Shown: positions 42,745 to 53,040 of the stretch, one piece after another
How the letters are laid out: every line of letters starts with the position of its first letter
How positions within the stretch are numbered: the stretch's first letter is position 1
NCBI RefSeq assembly: GCF_027943255.1
Contig: NC_072892.1
Coordinates: 164,736,792-164,800,791, forward strand
Direction of reading: 5' to 3'
Length of the DNA: 64,000 nucleotides
Source: Anastrepha obliqua
Lineage: Eukaryota; Arthropoda; Insecta; Diptera; Tephritidae
The notes under the pieces: generated by a model
What the model saw: the letters and a program-made list of their open reading frames with translations, nothing else
Databases searched by the model: none
What the model was told of the DNA's origin: nothing
Position numbers and translations under genes: made by a program

Positions 42745-45189
42745 ATTCACCGAAATACTCACAATAATTTCCAAGTTTTTGGCTGAAGGTCCAATCAACC
42801 TACGCCTTATCTCCATTTACATATTTTGAAAATTCTATTACAAATCCCATTAAAAATAAAAGCTTAAATTGCGTACAAGTTATAAATTTTTTTCTTATTT
42901 CACAGCTAAAATGTCTAGTTTATTTTTAGCTACGCTTGGCTTTTTGCCAGAAACTTACGCTTGCTGAATGAAGTGTTTTGACGCAATGCAACTTTCTTTA
43001 ACTGCCAAAGTGCGTTTGTGGATGCCACTTTTGTTACCGCTTGTCCTTGACTTTCAACCTTTTCTCAGCCAAATATCGATTTTTGCTATTGCGTGTGCAC
43101 TTCAAACAAATAATCCGCATTTGCCAACATATTTGTTAACAAAATACTTACGAGTAGCTTAGGAGTGTGTGAAATTGGCGACAAAGTAGCGCCATTTTCT
43201 ACATGAACGAATTGCCAATTTCTTCGTGAGTTTAATGTAAATCAACACATCACAGTGCCATCAGCGCCATCGGTTACTTTGTGCCCTAATAGCTTGACAG
43301 CAGTTCGTACTACTTTAAGGGACAAGTGAGGAACCGTTGCTATTAGATTTTCTATCCAAGAATTTCCCAGCTATCACTCAACTACTTATGAGCGATTACA
43401 TGTCAAGTGACTTAAGTATTTTGGACTCCTCTGCTAAAAATTGGTTTATTTGTTGGATTGAGGATAGTAAAAATGAACTGAAAATATTTCGAAAAAAAGT
43501 TAAAAGGGCTGACATTTATTGAAATAAAATTTTGTTGACATTTTCAAGAAGTAAAATAACTGCTATTTTTTTTTTAATTGTATTTTATTTTATTTTTTCA
43601 CTGAAGCCTTACTATTACGGCAGCTCATTCTATGAAATTTACTGAGAGCCGAGTAGTACCATCCCGATTTCCGTGGCCCTCCTTCAACCATCAATTACTT
43701 CGTGGAATATGCAGAATCTGTATTTTCTCGGTCAACAACCATCTGCCGTATGTCCTTGTTTTTATGTCATTTTTAACGTTTATCAAGTAAACAGATATAA
43801 AATTTTGCCCGACGCATTGTTTTGCGTTAAAATTATTGAAACTTTTTATGAAAATGATCGCTCTATAAGAACGAAATTCGTGATTTTTTTTTTTTTGGTA
43901 GAAATGAATTCTGAATATAATCCAAGTCAAGCCGTACACTTAACTTTAATGAACATTTGGCTTCAGCACCATCTATTGATGGATGGGCTCGCCCGACAAT
44001 CTTTTCCAAAAGTATTACTTGCATGAATATATACTAGTATATATATATATATTGTATATATATACCAAGTATGAATTAGAAGGAAGGATTTTCAATACAC
44101 CACATCTTGTTTTCAGCTCTACGACATTGAAAGTGGCTTAACTATTTAATTAGGATGATAATATATATGTAATACGCAGGAGTATATACTATATAAGTAT
44201 GTATGCATATTATTTCAAACTCAGTAATACCACCAGCGCTTATCGCAAATTGCTAGAGACAAACATGGCAACACTTTAAAAATAGATTTTCCACTCAGCT
44301 ATCGTTTTAACACTTTTTAAGCAAGCAACTTCAGTAGTAAATAAGTGCGAAGAAGAGCAAAACTTAAATAAATGGCAAAAATTCGTAGCACTACAACTTA
44401 AGAGTAGTTTCTTGCCATAGCTTTTGGTTGTTCAGCGTATCATAGCATAGCATAGCATAGCATAGCATAGCATAGCAGAGAATGCAGAAATCAATAACTC
44501 AAGAGCAGAAAGGCAAAAAATAGAGGAAAGTCAATGGCAATGGCCAACCTTCCTTGCCTTCTGGACCAACTTTGCACAGATGCAGTTAAAATTGAAGAAG
44601 AATATATATATATGCATGTATGTGTGTGTGTGCGTATGTGCAAGTGTTGCAACAACTACTTAGAAGCAAATTGAAATTGCCAAGTGCAACACTTGCGATG
44701 GCGTTTCTCACTTCTGAGCTGAGAAAGAAAAAAAATCAAATGCATTACACAGATTACATTTCATGGTGCCTTTTGAATTTTGGTAAGCTCGTATTTTTGT
44801 TACGCAAAGTTTACTGGGCAAATGGGGAAATTGTTTTTAAGAAAAAGAAATGTTCGCTTGCTGTCAAACGATAATATGTTTCAAGAAGACTTAGGCAATT
44901 ACAGTCTGTTATTGCATATCGCTTTGTGCCATCAGGATTAGGCAATTACGCTGATTGAAGATTGAATTGAAAGCGAGCGTTTAAGTTGAAGAATGTAACT
45001 TTCGCATTGTATTGTATTGGGATCTTCATATAAGGCCTATGATAAATGCTGGCATACAAAAAGTCGTGCATTTGTTATGGGAGGGAAATGCGTACCAGCT
45101 TCGGGGAAAGATGTTAGAAAAAACCTACGAAATTTTCCAGCTACATTGAACTTAAATTTGCATACCAGGAATCATTATAGAAATTCTAA
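42745..45189. other. No gene recognised
   Basis: This is AT-rich DNA with a TA microsatellite at 44036-44065 and a CATAG array at 44441-44475. The 117-codon frame at 43673-44026 has no family motif and is probably chance. Confidence 0.45.
44441..44475. repeat. (CATAG)7 microsatellite
   Basis: Seven perfect 5-bp units are seen in a row, followed by a degenerate unit (CAGAG). Confidence 0.9.
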
Positions 45190-46659
45190 TTAAGGGGATA
45201 TTCTGTTCAGGCCGCCTCAATTTTAGATATTTTAAAACTAAAATACAAAAAATGAAAAACATTTTGGCCATCCATTTTTTAATGGTTTTTATTAATATTG
45301 GAAAAGTATAAAAAAAATAAAAATAAAAAAAAAAAAATTAAAAAAGCGTGGAGTTACAGGCCGGCGGAGTGGAGGCTACATAAAAAACGGTGCTCCATCG
45401 TTGACATGATTCCAACCATTGTAGTGATCTAAAACAAACGAATCAAAAAAATTCTTCATTTATGAAGATGTCGCTATCGGATTACGACAAATCGAAGAAA
45501 AAAAAATTCACAAAATGACGTCAACTTGAAAACAAAATTTTTTTTTACCCTCTTCAAATGTAAATTTTTCAAAATCCGAGGCAGGCGCGATAGACAGATG
45601 TATAATAAAAAATTCTTATCAAACTTCAAAGCGATCGGTCAAGTAGAACTTGAGATATCATGACGACCATCTCCAAAAAAGTAGTTTTGAGAAAATCGCG
45701 TTTGAAGTTTGAGCAACAACTTCAATAGAATAACTTAGATCATAATACTATTTACTACTCACTCTGAATTAATCAGCGATATATTTCCTGGTGTATATTA
45801 CACCGCGTTACACACATTCTGTCCTATGAACCAAATATACTTTTTCGGAAAGGGGATAAAAAATAAAAATAAACGTGTATCGGCGATTTTCATGTACACG
45901 TCACAATTTTTTATTTTATAACTTTAAACGAGCAATTCTTGTATGCATATCTGTATAGCCACACGATCTCAGGATTAGCTTAACGGATTTGAATGAAATT
46001 GGGCACACAGATAGTGCATCACATTTCTAGACTTTTCACCTAGATGTTGCCACTGACAATGTTTCACAAGGTTGCCACCTGTTCGAAATTTAAAAACAAA
46101 CATTGCATGAGATATGCCGATGTGGGTATCAAAAGAAAGGTATTTCACTCCGCATTACAATAGAGATAGAGATAATTTTAGTATATTAAAATTAAAAATT
46201 GTTACATTAAACATTTTAATGCTTTTAAAGAAACGTAGGCCTTTTATTTTTGCGTTTGCAAGCATTTGTGTCAGTATCGCGACAAATAGACCAACAGTAT
46301 TCGCCAAGCATATGCGTAATGTCTTGTCCTTTAAAGCGCTTTTCAATAGCCGAAATATCCTAATGGAACCTTTCGCCATGTCCATCGCTACAAGCTCCTA
46401 AATCACCAGGGAAACAATCTAAATGATTGTGAAGGAAATGGATCTTTGCGACATTAATATGCCCATTTCGCCATATGCCGAAATTATTTCTGCAACAATA
46501 TTTTTATAATTGTCAGCTCGTTTGTTGCCAAGAAACTGCTCAATAACGGCAACTGTGCCTTTCCATGCACGTTGTTCGATAGCATTCAATTTTGATGAAA
46601 ATCCATAACTTGCAACTATTTTTTTTATCTGCGGACCACTGAAAACACCCTAAATTATA

Positions 46660-48240
46660 CACATCATTAAAAAAACAGAGTTACTAAAACCCTTCGTAAA
46701 AAAATACCTAAAGAACAACAAAGCCGCGGGCGCCGACGGACTGCCGGCTGAGCTATTCAAACATGGCGGCGAGGAGCTGGTAAGGTGCATGCATCAGCTC
46801 CTATGCAGAATATGGTCGGATGAAAGCATGCCTGCCGATTGGAATTTAAGTGTGCTCTGCCCAATCCATAAGAAGGGCGATCCTGCAATTTGTGCCAATT
46901 ACCGCGGGATTAGTCTTCTAAATATCGCCTATAAGGTTCTAGCGAGCGTATTGTGTGAAAGGCTGAAGCCCACCGTCAACCAACTGATTGGACCTTATCA
47001 GTGTGGCTTCAGACCTGGAAAGTCTACCATCGACCAACTATTCACAATACGCCAAATCTTGGAAAAGACCCATGAAAGGAGAATCGACACACACCATCTT
47101 TTCGTCGACTTCAAAGCTGCATTCGACAGTACGGAAAGGAGTTACCTGTATGCCGCGATGTCTGAATTTGGTATCCCCGCAAAACTAATACGGCTATGTA
47201 AGATGACGTTGCTCAACACCAGCAGCGCCGTTAGAATTGGGAAGGACCTCTCCGAGCCGTTTGATACCAAACGAGGTTTCAGACAGGGTGACTCGCTGTC
47301 GTGTGACTTCTTTAACCTGATGTTGGAGAGCATCGTACGAGCCGCAGAACTTAATCGCTCAGGCACAATTTTTTATAAGAGCGTACAATTGCTGGCGTAT
47401 GCCGATGATATTGACATCATCGGCCTTAACAACCGCGCTGTGAGTTCTGCCTTCTCCAAACTGGATAAAGAGGCAAAGCGAATGGGTTTGGTGGTGAACG
47501 AGGACAAAACGAAGTACCTCCTGTCTTCAAACAAACAGTCGGCGCACTCGCGTATCGGCACCCACGTCACTGTTGACAGTTATAATTTTGAGGTTGTAAA
47601 AGACTTCGTGTATTTGGGAACCAGCATTAACACCGATAACAATGTCAGCCTTGAAATCCAACGTAGAATCTCTCTTGCCAACAAGTGCTACTTTGGACTA
47701 AGTAGGCAATTGAGCAGTAAAGTCCTCTCTCGACGAACAAAATTAACACTCTACAAGACTCTCATCATGCCCGTCCTAACGTATGGCGCAGAAGCTTGGA
47801 CGATGACAACATCCGATGAAGCGACGCTTGGAGTGTTCGAGAGAAAGATTCTGCGTAAGATTTTTGGACCTTTGCACGTTGGCAACGGCGAATATCGCAG
47901 ACGATGGAACGATGAGCTGTATGAGCTTTACGACGACATAGGCATAGCGCAGCGAATAAAGATCCAGCGGCTTCGTTGGCTGGGTCATGTCGTCCGAATG
48001 GATACAAACGCTCCGGCTTTGAAAGTATTCGATGCGGTACCAGCTGGTGGTAGTAGAGGAAGAGGAAGGCCTCCTCTGCGTTGGAAAGATCAGGTGGAGA
48101 AGGACTTGGCTTCACTTGGTGTGTCCAATTGGCGCCGGTTAGCACGAGAAAGAAACGACTGGCGCGCTTTGTTAATCTCGGCCAAAATCGCGTAAGCGGT
48201 TATCGCGCCAATTAAGAAGAAGAAGAATCTTTGCGCCGCT
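46660..48240 (+). mobile_element. 5'-truncated LINE with intact reverse transcriptase frame
   Basis: This insertion starts just before LKNNKAAGADGLPAELFKH (open upstream of the first ATG) and ends with an (AAG)n tail at 48214-48226 or slightly beyond. It splits the minus-strand gene of the TIR transposon. The endonuclease part is missing, so the copy cannot move by itself. The low lesion count suggests a more recent insertion than the other LINEs here. No clear target duplication was found. Confidence 0.78.
46789..48195 (+). CDS. Non-LTR reverse transcriptase (468 codons, partial ORF2)
   Basis: This is an RNA-dependent DNA polymerase of a LINE. From the [23 protein letters not shown] near residue 36-55, [11 protein letters not shown] near 105-115, [18 protein letters not shown] near 164-181 and [10 protein letters not shown] at 203-212 (catalytic YADD 204-207). 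[12 protein letters not shown] lies near 273-284. Thumb sequence follows, then the C-terminal box [19 protein letters not shown] and [17 protein letters not shown]. The frame stays open upstream to about 46660, so this ATG is only the first in-frame one and the true protein began further 5' with an endonuclease. No RNase H and no CCHC knuckle are present. The C-terminal LGHVVRM...GRGRPP layout and short-repeat tail suggest an RTE/CR1-related clade, not settled here. Not expected to be a host gene. Confidence 0.85.
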   Translation: MHQLLCRIWSDESMPADWNLSVLCPIHKKGDPAICANYRGISLLNIAYKVLASVLCERLKPTVNQLIGPYQCGFRPGKSTIDQLFTIRQILEKTHERRIDTHHLFVDFKAAFDSTERSYLYAAMSEFGIPAKLIRLCKMTLLNTSSAVRIGKDLSEPFDTKRGFRQGDSLSCDFFNLMLESIVRAAELNRSGTIFYKSVQLLAYADDIDIIGLNNRAVSSAFSKLDKEAKRMGLVVNEDKTKYLLSSNKQSAHSRIGTHVTVDSYNFEVVKDFVYLGTSINTDNNVSLEIQRRISLANKCYFGLSRQLSSKVLSRRTKLTLYKTLIMPVLTYGAEAWTMTTSDEATLGVFERKILRKIFGPLHVGNGEYRRRWNDELYELYDDIGIAQRIKIQRLRWLGHVVRMDTNAPALKVFDAVPAGGSRGRGRPPLRWKDQVEKDLASLGVSNWRRLARERNDWRALLISAKIA

Positions 48241-48636
48241 CAGTTTCGGAAAAATATTGCGCAAACTTGCTATCGCCTCGCCCTCACGATCCAGTTTTTT
48301 AACAAAATTTGATACGAAAAATTTGAAAAAAAACAACTTCAAGAAAATCTGAGAATTGATAAAATTTTTTTTTTTTTAATTTTACATAATAAAAACATTT
48401 CCACTAGTCTGCCTGCAGAAATTCAGCGCGATTGGATCACGGAAAAAGGCTTAAAAATTGATCCAAAGTTTTTCACACAGGCTCTATATTTTATACATAA
48501 AAAAAAATTCTGACGTGTACATGAAAATCGCCGATACACGTGTATTTTTATTTTTTCTCCCCTTTCCGAAAAAGTATATTTGGTTCATAGGACAGAAAAA
48601 AAAATCGTTTTTGTAACGCAGTGTTATAGAAGTATA

Positions 48637-49177
48637 GGGTTATTCAATAGGTTCGCTTCAACTTTTTTCCTATAGGGAGGGCGAACGACGCAATATTTTT
48701 TATTTTTCGCTTGTCATTTGTAAACTTTATTAGTATACATTTCATCATGGAACGCTACACACTTGAGCAACGATTGCAAATTGTGCAAATTTTTTATGAA
48801 AATAATCGTTCTGTTGCTGCTACTTTAAGAGCATTACGGCCATTTTACGGTCCATTTAACAAGCCGTCCCGTTTTGGGGTTATGTGAAGTCATTGGTCTA
48901 CAGTAACAAGCCGGCGACGATTTGTGAGCTCAGAGCCAATATTGAACGCGAAATTGCTGGAATTTCGGCCGATTTATGCAAAAGAGTGGTCTCAAATTGG
49001 GTTCAACGATTGGACTTCGTAAAACGTGCACGCGGTGGTCATGCAAAAGAAATCGAATTTCATACTTAAATGTATATGTTCAAACTCGATAATAAAAAAA
49101 AATTAGTTAAAAAAGTCAAACTGTTTGTGTTTTATTCAAAAAAGTTCAAAAGTTGAAGCGCTCTTACTGAAAAACCC
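48637..49177 (+). mobile_element. Internally deleted DD41D-type element (541 bp, N-terminus joined to C-terminus)
   Basis: The terminal inverted repeats are GGGTTATTCAATAGGTTCGC from 48637 and, on the opposite strand from 49177, GGGTTTTTCAGTAAGAGCGC, both continuing TTCAACTTTT (25 of 30 bases match). The N-terminus MERYTLEQRLQIVQIFYENN starts at 48747 and runs to FYGPFNKPSR. The sequence then jumps, with a +1 shift, to FWGYVKSLVYSNKPATICEL and the C-terminus VSNWVQRLDFVKRARGGHAK ending at 49069. The whole catalytic core is gone. TA precedes the left end. It is a snapshot of how a non-autonomous miniature element forms from an autonomous parent. Confidence 0.85.
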
Positions 49178-49460
49178 ATTATAATATATATATATGTATA
49201 GAATAAATAAGGGTTGTGTGGGATACAAAAGGTTTTCTGGAAAGAACGAGCCCTCAAGTCGTGCGGTAACATCTGCCGTTCATTGTGCGATTCGTTCCAC
49301 TCGGCCGGCTTAGACGCCACGTCACACAATCCGCTATATCTCCGAAAATAAATCGAATTTTGAAAAATCGGTTGGAGGGTACACTTTTGAAAGTCTAAAT
49401 CTGAAAATATGCAACAAAAAATCGACTTTTTCAAATTTCTAGACCAGAATACCCCCTTAA

Positions 49461-50640
49461 AAACCGTGAAATTGTGATGGAAATTTTGTGGAATTTTTCT
49501 AATTTTTGTGTAAAAAAAAAACTGTATTTGTAGTCAATGTTTCGAATTTTTAATGAAAATACAGAAGGCAGTGCAAAAATTGTCAACCAACTTTTCTTTC
49601 TATTATTCCCAAAAAAATTGTTAAATATAGTTTTTTAACAACGCGTTTTCATATTTAAAAGTGATTTCCGACCAAAATATCTGCACGTATTTGTAAAGTT
49701 GTCAGCATGACCCCTGTGGCCCCATCCGATATCACTTATTTTTTCTATGATTTGTAGTATTGTTGTTGCTTTTGGACGTCCTTGACGTCAGCAACCCATC
49801 TTTCTACTGTAGTAATTGATGGTGAAAAGTCCTTATACACTTTCAACATTCCTTCATAAATTTCCTTTACTTTCCTTTTTTAAAAATAATGAACCTTCAA
49901 AAAGAACAGCAAGACAAATAGTCAAAACTAGTCGAAATGTTGATGTGCTATAATTTTGTCGTCTATTTTTACTCAAAAAAAGTACATGCACACATTCATA
50001 TGTTTGGATGAAGACTTTAGCGTTGATACAAAGTGATCATTAAATTTTACGCTTCAGCTGTTGACAAAAAGTGTGCTATTGTTATAGATTGTGAGTATGT
50101 AGGAACTTACATATTTTATATTAACTTGTTAGACTAGCACCCATCTACATGTAATCCGCTTGTCAACACGCACATGCACGCACACATGCAAGGGTAAGTA
50201 AGCAAACATAAATGCAAACATTAATTTTCGATTCTAACAAAGTCTATTTTCTAAGAACACTTTGTGCGAACATGGTGGCAACAATCAACCGCCCTAAAGG
50301 TACCAAGTATCAGGCACTACTTCTAGGGAATAAATCACCATTACATAAATTTTAATACAATACATGCATACTAAGGTGCTATCCGTGTGCTTGCTAATAG
50401 CAAAACAAAGTGCCTGCCAATATTAAAGCGATGATACAAATCTTGAAGGATATAAATCGTAGCTTACAAGCTAAACATTATTTGCCTTTATTGGTGAGTT
50501 CATTACATATATATTTATATATGTATGTATGTGCATGCTTGCCAGAGTCAGGTGATTCAAAAGAAAAAGTAAGTAGTATTAGTCTCACGAGAGTTAGAGA
50601 ATGCATCTTTTTTTTGGTTTTTTTATTTTAATAATTTTTT
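49461..50640. other. No gene recognised
   Basis: This is AT-rich DNA with TATATG patches near 50505-50535 and T-rich runs at 50607-50648. No motif-bearing frame was found. Confidence 0.5.
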
Positions 50641-50645
50641 TTTTT

Positions 50646-52950
50646 TTATTTTAATCTTCCCAGAGTCATGGAGAAGATACTGTGAAAGTATTATCAAAGC
50701 GCCAGAGGGCGCCAGGCTCCTTAAAGCTTTGTGCAAGGAACACTCAAACGGTGTTACAACTTTAAAAAGACCAGATGGGTCGTATACAAAAAATCGGAAA
50801 GATACTTTGGAATATATGCTTCAAGTACACTTCCCGGGATCTATAGATACGTCATCGACAGTGAGGGAGGATCAGTTAACACCAGACTGCATTTGATAAT
50901 ACAGATTATCGCTCGATTGATAGAGCATTACAAAATAAAAACATTGACAAGCCGACCATAGGGTGGGTAAAGGCAATGCTGGAAAGCAGAGAAATCAGCT
51001 CATCTCTAGGAGATGTATCAGTCTCAGTCAAAGCATTAAAAGGATGCCCCCAAGGTGGTGTTTTGTCACCTTTATTATGGTCCCTGGTTATTGACGACCT
51101 CCTAGTCAAACTAAGTGAGTTAGGCTTGGAGGTAATTGGCTATGCTGACGATATTGCAGTGATTATTCATGGCAAATTCGACAGAACAATATCCAGCATT
51201 ATGAATCAAACATTAAATTTCATTCTAAACTGGTGTCGTGCAGAAGGACTTTCTATAAATCCCAGCAAGACTATTATTGTACCCTTCACAAACAGATATA
51301 AGTTGGACCTTGGTTCAATTACTGTCGAAGGAACAAATATAAACTATTCCAATGAGGTCAAATATTTAGGAGTTGTTCTGGATAAAAGATTAAATTGGAA
51401 CTCTCACCTTAAATCGGTGATAGATAAAGCCACCAGAGCCATGTGGGCATGTCGCAGTCTCCTGGGGAGAACATGGGGTATTGACTCCAAAATGATTCAT
51501 TGGATGTATACAATGATGATTCGACCAATCATCACCTATGCGTCCCTTGTTTGGTGGCCCAAAACCACACAAGAAACAGCCAAGAAATTACTGGCAAGTC
51601 TTCAAAGGCAGGCCTGTTTGTCTATAACAGGTGCCATGCGAAACTGTCCCACAACTGCAATTGAAGCGATAGTAGGACTATCCCCACTGCATATATTCAT
51701 ATGGAAATGTGCAGCCAGAAATGCACTAAAAATGCAAATCTTGTCAAATAAGGAATACAGTGACTTTGGTCATATGAGTATTCTAAGAAAAATACCGGAT
51801 AAGGATATTAGCTGTTCAGTAACAGACTACATGATTCCGAAACGGGTCTTCAATAGAAATTATGAGATAATTATCTCAGACCGTGATGAATGGGAAATTG
51901 GAGGACCTTGGGTTAACCCAAAAAGTCTAATATGGTTCACTGATGGTTCAAAAACAAATACTGGAGTTGGTGCCGGGATCTTTGGACCCAACACAAAAAT
52001 CTCAGAACCCATGGGCAAATGGCCCAGTGTCTTCCAGGCCGAAATCCAAGCGATTTCGATCTGTGCACTGACAAATCTAAAAAGGGGTATCAAAGGGGCC
52101 CACATAACTATATATTCGGACAGCCAAGCGGCACTGAAAGCACTAATGTCTCATTCTTTGGAGTCGAGACTAGTGGAAGAATGTGTAAACAATCTTCAAA
52201 AATTAAGTACAAAAAATACGGTTGTACTTTGCTGGGTTCCAGGTCACTCTGGAATCGAGAGTAACGAAATTGCTGATGAACTGGCAAGGGCTGGATCGAC
52301 ATCAGACCTTATAGGACCAGAACCATATTGTGGTATCAACTGGGCGGAAGCTAAATCCAGGGTAGACCAGTGGGAACATACTCTCAGAATAGCTTACTGG
52401 GAAAATAATCTGAAACTTCGTCAAGCCAAGAGGTTGGTTAGACCCTTTACCTACAAAAAGGAACTGATTAACTTACGAAAAGTAGATATCAGGAAAATAG
52501 TAGGCTTTCTTACGGGCCACTACTATCTAAACTATCATCTTAACAGAATTCAACTCCTCAGGGACACTGAGTGTAGACTCTGTCTTGAAGATGATGAAAC
52601 AACGGAGCACTTATTGTGCGAGTGCGTTGCACTGGCTAGAACCAGAATGCAAATTTTCCACCGTGATCAACTGGATCCGGAAGAAATAAAGAAAGCTCCT
52701 ATTACAGATATACTAAGGTTTATACGTATAGCAGAAAAATTGTTGGAAGAACATGGCTTTCAACCAACTTCTTTCCAAAGGCAGAGAACAACTAGGCAAA
52801 CTAGAACCTGATGTAGTGGTCGGGCAACTTTCGCGGATGATCAGAAGGATCATCCATATTAAATTAGGTAGCTTGACACAAAAGATCTTTTAGGTCGCAG
52901 TGTCGGTCATTGGACCACCTACTAGGATAAATTAAAAAAAATTAAAAAAT
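50646..52950 (+). mobile_element. RNase H-bearing LINE (R1/I-type) with a deletion in the fingers region
   Basis: The plus-strand pre-reverse-transcriptase segment reads SWRRYCESIIKAPEGARLLK and LKRPDGSYTKNRKDTLEYML to LTPDC near 50890. The next codons (DYRSIDRALQNKNIDKPTIG) belong to a point roughly 150-200 residues further on, in another frame. The fingers and first palm part are therefore deleted at about 50890-50903. The rest (50976-52811) is open. The 3' region runs to about 52950 and ends in an A/T-rich tail (AAATTAAAAAAAATTAAAAA). Confidence 0.82.
50976..52811 (+). CDS. LINE ORF2 C-terminal 611 codons: reverse transcriptase, RNase H, zinc knuckle
   Basis: This is the largest open frame in the window. 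KGCPQGGVLSPLLW is near residue 23-36 and the catalytic GYADDIAV has YADD at 56-59. VKYLGVVLDKRLNWNSHL is near 128-145 and the thumb PIITYASLVWWPKTTQ near 183-198. RNase H begins WFTDGSKTNTGVGAGIFG (Asp 323) and has FQAEIQAI, then YSDSQAALKAL and VPGHSGIESNEIADELARAG. The C-terminus has LTGHYYLNYHLNRIQLLRD and the CCHC-type knuckle CRLCLEDDETTEHLLC from residue 533. These active-site residues are all present. The frame is open for some 25 codons before this ATG, and the missing 5' half (endonuclease and fingers) makes the copy defective. Lack of stops over 1.8 kb suggests recent insertion. Clade: RNase H-bearing R1/LOA/I group. Confidence 0.88.
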   Translation: MLESREISSSLGDVSVSVKALKGCPQGGVLSPLLWSLVIDDLLVKLSELGLEVIGYADDIAVIIHGKFDRTISSIMNQTLNFILNWCRAEGLSINPSKTIIVPFTNRYKLDLGSITVEGTNINYSNEVKYLGVVLDKRLNWNSHLKSVIDKATRAMWACRSLLGRTWGIDSKMIHWMYTMMIRPIITYASLVWWPKTTQETAKKLLASLQRQACLSITGAMRNCPTTAIEAIVGLSPLHIFIWKCAARNALKMQILSNKEYSDFGHMSILRKIPDKDISCSVTDYMIPKRVFNRNYEIIISDRDEWEIGGPWVNPKSLIWFTDGSKTNTGVGAGIFGPNTKISEPMGKWPSVFQAEIQAISICALTNLKRGIKGAHITIYSDSQAALKALMSHSLESRLVEECVNNLQKLSTKNTVVLCWVPGHSGIESNEIADELARAGSTSDLIGPEPYCGINWAEAKSRVDQWEHTLRIAYWENNLKLRQAKRLVRPFTYKKELINLRKVDIRKIVGFLTGHYYLNYHLNRIQLLRDTECRLCLEDDETTEHLLCECVALARTRMQIFHRDQLDPEEIKKAPITDILRFIRIAEKLLEEHGFQPTSFQRQRTTRQTRT

Positions 52951-53040
52951 CTTCCCAGATGAGGTTAAAATCGAGAATATGAGAAACATCGTCAAAGATG
53001 GCGTCACACCAGAGGTATGTGGAGCATGCTCCCACTAACC

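Larger units (their letters stand above)
46230..48303 (-). pseudogene. Decayed gene of the TIR transposon (GERFHQDIS-type protein), split
   Basis: The minus-strand upstream part (48226-48303) is KKLDREGEAIASLRNIFPKL. Across the LINE, GVFSGPQIKKIVASYGFSSK (near 46600-46655) continues as AIEQRAWKGTVAVIEQFLGN and NYKNIVAEIISAYGEMG. A frameshift near 46450 then leads to KIHFLHNHLDCFPGDLGACS, DGHGERFH (then a stop in place of Q), DISAIEKRFKG and MLGEYCWSICRD. I recognise this as the end of a protein family that recurs in many copies in arthropod genomes (KIHFL, GERFHQDI and MLxxYCW signatures), but I do not know its biochemical role. Its position inside a TIR element suggests it is the element's own protein. 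Confidence 0.62.
45801..48623 (-). mobile_element. TIR transposon CACCGCGTTACA, copy I, gene split by a LINE
   Basis: Inverted repeats of about 105 bp occur at 45801-45904 and 48511-48623. They start CACCGCGTTACA / CACTGCGTTACA and include GTATCGGCGATTTTCATGTA. TTA flanks both sides; similarity to copy II may extend about 15 bp further outward, so the exact ends are unsettled. A decayed gene lies on the minus strand and is interrupted by the 468-codon LINE. Copy II (63134 to window end) keeps both repeats but has lost the gene. The transposon superfamily is not recognised by me from the ends. Confidence 0.82.
45194..49456. mobile_element. Miniature TTAA element, GGGGATATTCTG family, swollen by nested insertions
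   Basis: TTAA occurs at 45190-45193 and 49457-49460. The ends match: GGGGATATTCTGTTC from 45194 and, on the opposite strand from 49456, GGGGGTATTCTGGTC. Further in, the arms remain partly complementary (the CCGGC block near 45360 and 49302). The empty element would be roughly 0.9 kb, non-coding. Within it sit a terminal-inverted-repeat transposon (45801-48623), a LINE inside that (46660-48240), and an internally deleted DD41D derivative (48637-49177). Confidence 0.78.

Noticed and set aside
43673..44026. 117-codon plus-strand frame
   Set aside because: It is low-complexity, runs into a poly-T tract and a TA microsatellite, and has no recognisable domain.
47142..47988. Several open frames of 65-126 codons on the minus strand opposite the 468-codon reverse transcriptase
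   Set aside because: They are antisense shadows of a real coding frame and show no motif of their own.
51390..52302. Minus- and plus-strand frames of 60-81 codons overlapping the 611-codon frame
   Set aside because: They overlap a frame with clear reverse transcriptase and RNase H motifs, so they are by-products of its codon use.
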